Shown here: in pieces, positions 58,181 through 64,000 of the stretch
Numbering within the stretch: the first letter of the stretch is position 1
Layout of the letters: each line of letters begins with the position of its first letter
Assembly (NCBI RefSeq): GCF_030253575.1
Contig: NC_080559.1
Span: forward strand, 30,468,501-30,532,500
Reading direction: 5' to 3'
Length of the DNA stretch: 64,000 nucleotides
Origin: Rhododendron vialii
Lineage: Eukaryota > Streptophyta > Magnoliopsida > Ericales > Ericaceae
The notes under the pieces: generated by a model
The model's database searches: none
Told to the model about the DNA's origin: nothing
Seen by the model: only the letters and a program-made list of their open reading frames with translations
Program-made: the position numbers and the translations under genes

Positions 58181-60822
58181 TGTTGGGGTCCACCCATAGT
58201 GGTGGGTTATTTTGTGTAACACCCTGAGTGGGTGTTGAGCGTATTTACTCTTGGAGTCCCTTATATATAGTCGTAAACCCTATTAGGGTTAGGGTGTGAC
58301 ATAATGTGAGGGAGAGGGTGAGGCGAGCGTGGGGGGCCGGTCTGTGGCCTCCCGGAGAGGGAGAGGAACCGGCGTATGGTTCCCGGAGAGTTTTTTCATC
58401 TTTATTGTATATTGTGTGAATATATAATCAAAGGGAGTTTTTCTCTGAAATCACTGCGTGTGCTTGTGTGTGTGGTGTCCCTCACGGTCCTAACAATTGG
58501 TATCAGAGCGGGGTTGAAGAAGAGGGTCACCGGAAAAATCACGGATTCGATTTCTAAAAAAAAGGGTTGCTCACAAACCTCGTGTTTTGTCACCCGAAGA
58601 AGAAAGCACAGAGCATGGCCTAAGCTGGGTTCTCGGTCGAACCGTTTGAAAACTCAATCGGACTGGTAAGGGTTGTGCACCTCACTGAGACGAGTCTATA
58701 GGAGGTGACGGGGTCGAGTTTCGTCGCCGGATGAAGGCTCGGGAGCCATTCGATCACAGCGGGCGGAGTCAGCGACGGGCAGAGAGGTTGTTTTGAAAAG
58801 CCCGCGGTCATGGATGATCGAAGATGAGTTTTGAGCACTGGGTTGTGTTCACCTCGAGGAGACGATCACGGATTGGGGTAGAACGTCGCCGGAGGAGCTC
58901 GGAGGTGGCAGCAATGGCCGTTCGAACGGCGGAGGCGAGTCTGCATAGAGGCTGTTCAAGGGTGGTTCGTACCAGAAGTTGTCGGATGCGAGATTGGAGC
59001 ACGGGGTTGTGTTCATCTCGAGCTCGGGAGTGGTTGGAAAATCACCGAGCGAAGCCAGAGTAAGCTGCACGCGCCTCTGGAAGCGGCGGCACGTTAGATC
59101 TACGCGCTCGTGTGTGCTGCACGCGTGGGACCGTGGCTGGCACATGCCAGCAGGTGGGGTGGTGGCACACGCCAGGCGTGCGCGGTCAACGCCTAGTCAG
59201 CCGGTCAACGCTGACGGGGACTGCCACATCATACGCCACGTGGCAGACATGTCATCGCCATGTGGCACTGCCACGTCATCAGGTCACAATGGCGTGTCTG
59301 GTCAACGGTCAAACAGCTCGGTCAAACAGGAAGAATATTCCAGATTGGTTTTTTGCAATTTCGTAGCCGTTCGGACTCCGTTTTTTGCGAGTGAGTAGTC
59401 GATTTTGACTATCCTGACGTTCCGGATCCCAACCATGCGTTCTATTTTCTTATTGGAGGATCCTAGGCTGAGGCTAATGTTTGGTTGAGTAGGAATCGGA
59501 AGTTTAGAGACAGTTCGGGTTGTGAGGAGGCTTGGTGCAACATAGGGATCAGCTTCGGACGGCCATGGGAGGTCGTGAGCAGTCGTGGGAGACCTAGTGA
59601 GTAAGGATACATTCCTTCGAGTGTTGCATCCCGGTTTGGGGGGTGCTGGAGAGCTCGTCTGGTAATGACACAAGCACTTACTAGGGACGATATATCAGAG
59701 ATCAAGGGTTGCAGGGAAAAGCCTGAAGTGGAACGAGGATGGACCGAGTGACAGGAGAAGATCCGAGAGAGATGATTGAGAGTGGTAGGATGCATTGGGA
59801 GTGACAGATGTGATGAAGACCTATCATCAGGAGTTGCAGTTGTGATTTGAGCTGCATGAGGATGATGATGGGCAACCGATACATGCTTGTGGAGAGTACA
59901 GACAGATAGAGCTGATATTTGGTACGAGACAAGTAGTATGAGTTTTTTGTGACAGTGAATAGGTGAAGCAACAATTGCGGAGACACACAGGAAAGGCATT
60001 GGAGTACGAGGAGTCATGACCTGAGATGTACAGGAGTGTCGGTTACCAAATCAGATTGTGTGTGGAATAGTCTGTAGACGGCGGGCAACTGGTTGTTTGG
60101 GAGATGTTCACGGGAGCTCTGGACAGAGGGATGGAGATGGAGACCAGACGATGTATCGCTGGGATCTCTTCCTTTGTGGATTTTGTGATTGAATTCTCTC
60201 TATGGTATGCGGCCGCATGAGAAGGAGAGATGAAGTCACAGATTGCATCCTGGTAAGGATGCGGGCAATTCGGTCAAGGGGGTGCGAGCACTCTATTGAG
60301 GGGATGCTAAATATCAGCGGAGATGTCGGTATTGCAGCCGGAAAGTGCGCGGGTTTAGCCTCGGAAGATCTAGTCTTGCAAAGAGACATTCAGTCAGGCA
60401 GGAGTACTTCGGTGAGGGGGTGCTGGCAGCTAGACTTGGAGTGACACATGCGCTTTGCTAGAGAGGCTGGACAGATGCAACAATTGCCCACTCTGAGTGG
60501 AGGGGGTGATTGTTGGGGTCCACCCATAGTGGGGGAGTTATTTTGTGTAACACCCTTAGTGTTGAGTGTTGAGTGTATTTACCTTTAGAGTCCTTATATA
60601 TAGTTGTTAACCCTATTAGGGTTAGGGTGTGATATAATGTGAGGGAGAGAGTGAGGCGAGCGTGGGGGGCTGGTCTGTGGCCTCCCAGAGAGGAACCGGC
60701 TTATGATTCCCAGAGAGTTTTTTCATCTTTATTGTATATTGTGTGAATATATAATCAAATGGAGTTTTTCTCTGAAATCACTGCGTGTGTTTGTGTGTGT
60801 GGTGTCCCTCACGGTCCTAACA
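58181..60822 (+). mobile_element. Non-autonomous LTR retrotransposon in the OPT duplicate
   Basis: A 2.64-kb element with LTRs at 58181-58495 (315 bp) and 60511-60822 (312 bp), both TGTTGGGG...CCTAACA. A primer site tggtatcagagc (58498-58509) matches the plant initiator-Met tRNA; a purine tract (gagtggagggggtgat) precedes the 3' LTR. A perfect 5-bp target duplication, ggttt, lies at 58176-58180 and 60823-60827. The LTRs are about 92-94% identical by eye, suggesting an insertion some millions of years old. The 2.0-kb internal region is GC-richer than its surroundings and shows no gag, protease, reverse transcriptase or integrase, so it is a non-autonomous fossil between TRIM and LARD in size. 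Confidence 0.9.
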
Positions 60823-61066
60823 GGTTTGTCGTTGCGTTCGTTTTTGGGTTTGTTATTTTCAGGTACCGGACCAAGTGGTGGGAGCGGTACAACTATGTTC
60901 TTTCAGGCGGGCCTGATGCTGGGACAGCTTTCTTTTCAGTGTTGTTATTCCTCGGGTTGCAGAATATTGGGTCGATTGGTGGGGTGGGATTCCGGATAGG
61001 TGCCCGTTGGCTGCTTGTCCAACTGCTACGGGAATTATAGTTGAGGGCTGCCCTGTCTTCTCTTGA

Positions 61067-64000
61067 TAAATTGTACTCCTTTTCTGTGACTCAAATGTCT
61101 AGGCCATCTTATGACTAGTTTGATCGAGTAGTATTCTCTCGATATTTGTCACTACTTTGACCATTTTAAGTTTGTAGGTTGTCTAGAACCCAAGCCTAGG
61201 AATGAAAAAACTTCTGATTCTTCTTGGTCTTTGATGAACAGTATGCCATACTTGTGGCCGCTGCTAAAAGAGTTATCGGAATTGATTTCGATATCTACTC
61301 CGGCCACAATGGTGTTGATTACGGCGATGATATCTGAATCTGGAAGATAAAAGGCGAATCTTTTGATTGGGATTTGACTAAGAAATGGCTGTTCCAATTT
61401 GTTCTTATTTGTCTGTACGTGTATTGATGTTCACTTGCTGGGTTTCGCGTTTTTGCTTCGAGCAATGCTACGTACACAATTTTAAATCACAATCCATCCG
61501 GAGTTGTTCCTAAACTGGGCTTTCCAATTTGATGCGTTAACGTCTGTTAGGGAAAAAAAAATACTACATAGTTAACGATAACACTATGAAGCTTTGTCAT
61601 TAGGGAAATTGCGGAGACAAACGATTCCCTTTTATATATGAGAGAGATGAGATACATAATTTTGACTATGAAACATCTATCTATTTATATTTATACTATA
61701 TAATATTACAGAACTAGCGAATGAGCTCGTGCCTAAAGGCACGGCAAGATGTAACGTAAAATAAATCTTGATGAACATCACTCCTATAGACCCCTAGTCA
61801 ATGAACTCACCTCCTCATGTTTACATTTTTTGAAAGAAGCTTCAAATAGGGCTCAGTAAGTGCATTTGATAAACTATTTATGAACCAAATATAGTTGAAG
61901 GAACTAACGAAAAAAATATGAACGCGTAAGCCAACAACTTCTAGTAGATTTCATTCATTAGCGAAGGCATGGCCTGTGCCTGAAGGCATGAAGCAAACAT
62001 GAGTGAAAGACCACATTGATCCAACTCCGAGACCTCACAAACTTGTGTTTCAAATAAGCTTCACAAAATTCGTCCAACTTAGTTATTGAGCTTTGAAAAA
62101 AGAGACTACTTATAAAATAGAGTTTGGGACTACAATCTTATAGCAACTTGCATGTTTGGGTGTGTATCCCCTGCCTTCCCCTAATATCTTGTGGCAACTT
62201 ACAAAGGGAGTCTGATATGTCGACTACACATCACGAAATAATACCTGAAACAATTGACATCTAGAATCAAAACCAAAGTTGAAGTCGTCGTTCGAACTTT
62301 CAAAGAGATCACACAACACCTCCTTTTGAATCCACTACAACTAAAGCATAGAACGGTCGATTGTGTACGCAGGTGAATAAAACTAAAATTGAATCAATGC
62401 CAAAATTGGTTCCCCATAAATGGAGCGAATGAGACAAAGAGAGAAACCATTGACTGAAAAGGAGAGAGTGAATCACAACTAACAGAGGCTCCTCTGGTCT
62501 TCAAACAACTGGCCATGGTTACACAGCAGTTACATGTGAAAAAAAGTTAAGGAACAAAAATTCAAATCTAGCCCTTTTTCTTTGTGCCATATCAAGCCCG
62601 ATGTTCATATATTTGGCACCCTAAACCAGGAAAACAATTACCTTCCTTGGCCTAGTTTAGTCAAATCTAAACGTTCTTACTCAGCTATGCAAAATAAAGA
62701 ACAAAAAACAGAGAAGCAATGGTCTAACCTATGCACGTTACCTTCTTAAGCTTGATAGTTACTCCTAATAAATCTACACACACAATCTAGAGAAGTTCAT
62801 ATTCTTTTACGTGCTATAAAGAAAATAAAACAAATATAAGCCAATCTACCGTATAGTAGGTGGAGTTATGTCTTCCTTGTCCTCTCATTTTCCCAATCTA
62901 CAGTTGGCTGTCACTATACTATTTCACACTCATTAAGAAGATTGTAAAAAAAAACTGCAAAAACTATAGCGTTGCTCAGGCGACTTGAACTTAAAGTCCC
63001 CTAATCCGGAAGGAATTTTATAGCGTACATTTGCAAATAATTTGTCAACGCCATATAAATACCCAAAATCCAGTTTTCTAGTCAAAAGCCTAACTTGAAT
63101 ACATCATTTTTTAAAGTTAAACTAAATGTAAAAACAACAAAGATCGATGTAGCCAAAATTTTTAGGCTTCCACTATGGACACCAAAATCATTCAAAGCCA
63201 AAATAAAAATCACCACCCATCTGGATTATGGATTGAAGCGGTTGCAGCATGGAGACATCAATGTAGCGGGGCCGCAGGAGACATGGGAAACATGAAACAG
63301 AGAACAATTAGAAATTTTGGAATCCTTTAAGAAATTAAAGAGTAACAAATTAACATAAAGATTACACAACCTTAACAGAGGAGAAAATCCCAATAACGAA
63401 ATCCGTAAATCGTGTACATTAATCCAAATATGCTCGGCAAATCTCAAACCCAATCTACTTTCCCTTTATGACCTAATCCGACCTTCCAATGGGTGCACTA
63501 TATGCTTGGCAACAAAAGATAGTTTACCAAATTTTGACAACAGAAGTCTTATGGGCCCCAACGCCTGTGTGAGTGTGTGTAATTGGGAGTGTAAAATGGG
63601 TATGGTTATAAAATGATTGAGCCAATTCCAATTGTTTATGTTAAGTACCGTAGCTATCTAGAGATCTAAACTAAATACACTTAGTTTGTGTATAGTTTTA
63701 CATGACACCTATACACTTGGCACCTATAATTCCAATTTGCGTCTAGTTTTATATGCCACCTATACCTAAACCTCTTACATCCTTGTTGAAATTGAACACG
63801 AAACTTGAAATCCACCGTACCTCTTCTATTTTGTTGCCGGGTATGCAAGATCAATTTTAGAAGGCTTTCTGTAATGACCGCCATCATACCTGAGTCTAAT
63901 TTTCTTGACTCTCCTGCGCGTCTACCATTTTTTCTAGGAATTAGCAAGAAGCAACTCTGTCACACTTGCGAAAATTGACAACCCACACGATCAAATTTAA
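61067..64000. other. Intergenic, right end of the window
   Basis: No gene recognised. A minus-strand open frame at 61152-61397 has no known motif or splice partners. 61720-61760 and 61965-62005 share a diverged phrase (gcctaaaggcacg / gcctgaaggcatg), suggesting a decayed repeat. Other open frames are short and motif-free. Confidence 0.4.

Larger units (their letters stand above)
56769..61066 (+). pseudogene. Partial OPT duplicate (exons 4-6), interrupted
   Basis: Copies of the last three OPT exons: 56769-56954 (the 3' part of exon 4, starting inside the exon at gtatacaaacaggtgcc), 57040-57222 (whole exon 5, KIPPR retained) and 57808-58180 plus 60828-61066 (exon 6, split by an LTR element). 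Exons 1-3 and the start are missing. Exon 6 has a one-base insertion near 57823 and loses its frame again near 60965, so no full OPT protein can come from here. It still shows [41 protein letters not shown] and [19 protein letters not shown], so the duplication is fairly recent. Confidence 0.88.

Noticed and set aside
59463-60017. 184-codon minus-strand frame inside the LTR element
   Set aside because: No capsid, protease, polymerase or known host domain; it is antisense to the element and lies in GC-rich non-coding DNA where chance frames are long.
56769-61066. A second functional OPT transporter
   Set aside because: Exons 1-3 are missing, the frame is not continuous and a 2.6-kb element splits the last exon.

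Overview
This is a plant nuclear window: AT-rich, with many short exons bounded by GT-AG introns, long CT/GA runs in 5' leaders, dense MITE, SINE and LTR debris, and proteins of typical eudicot families. The species cannot be read from the sequence. A eudicot, perhaps an asterid, is my impression only.

Six host genes could be assembled exon by exon, plus one broken duplicate. In order: (1) an ATXR6-type histone H3K27 monomethyltransferase, minus strand, 11233-13871, six exons, 346 aa. (2) A divergently oriented gene, 14841-19888, eight exons, 519 aa, joining a DEDDy 3'-5' exonuclease domain to a Mut7-C RNase-like domain. (3) A two-exon Dof zinc-finger transcription factor, 22004-23280, 244 aa. 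(4) A five-exon conserved plant protein resembling the Cdc14 SIN component, minus strand, 24468-28555, 294 aa. (5) A Yippee-like zinc-binding protein, minus strand, 31038-32260, 106 aa. (6) FLU, the TPR repressor of tetrapyrrole synthesis, 35518-39313, 340 aa. (7) An oligopeptide transporter of the OPT family, 50715-55899, 731 aa, followed by a 3'-partial tandem copy (56769-61066) whose last exon is split by a non-autonomous LTR retrotransposon.

Regions without genes are 1-11.2 kb, 28.6-31.0 kb, 33.1-35.5 kb, 39.3-50.7 kb and 61.1-64 kb. Most hold transposon debris: Stowaway-like MITEs (two copies of one family), long-arm foldback MITEs (two copies of one family), hAT-like, PIF/Harbinger-like and Mutator-like non-autonomous elements, tRNA-derived SINEs, 5'-truncated LINE tails with target-site duplications, and LTR relics. 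Several insertions are nested and can be ordered in time.

The observations I rate highest are: the divergent ATXR6/Mut7-C promoter with three E2F-like sites; a roughly 260-bp tandem array that fills intron 1 of the Cdc14-like gene up to its donor site; a head-to-head nest of TRIM elements in an OPT intron; the LTR element with a 5-bp target duplication inside the OPT duplicate; two nested MITEs, one inserted exactly at the end of the other; a 52-bp minisatellite split by a Mutator-like element; and FLU, whose start codon lies about 45 bp from a SINE tail. No previously unknown multi-gene system could be demonstrated.
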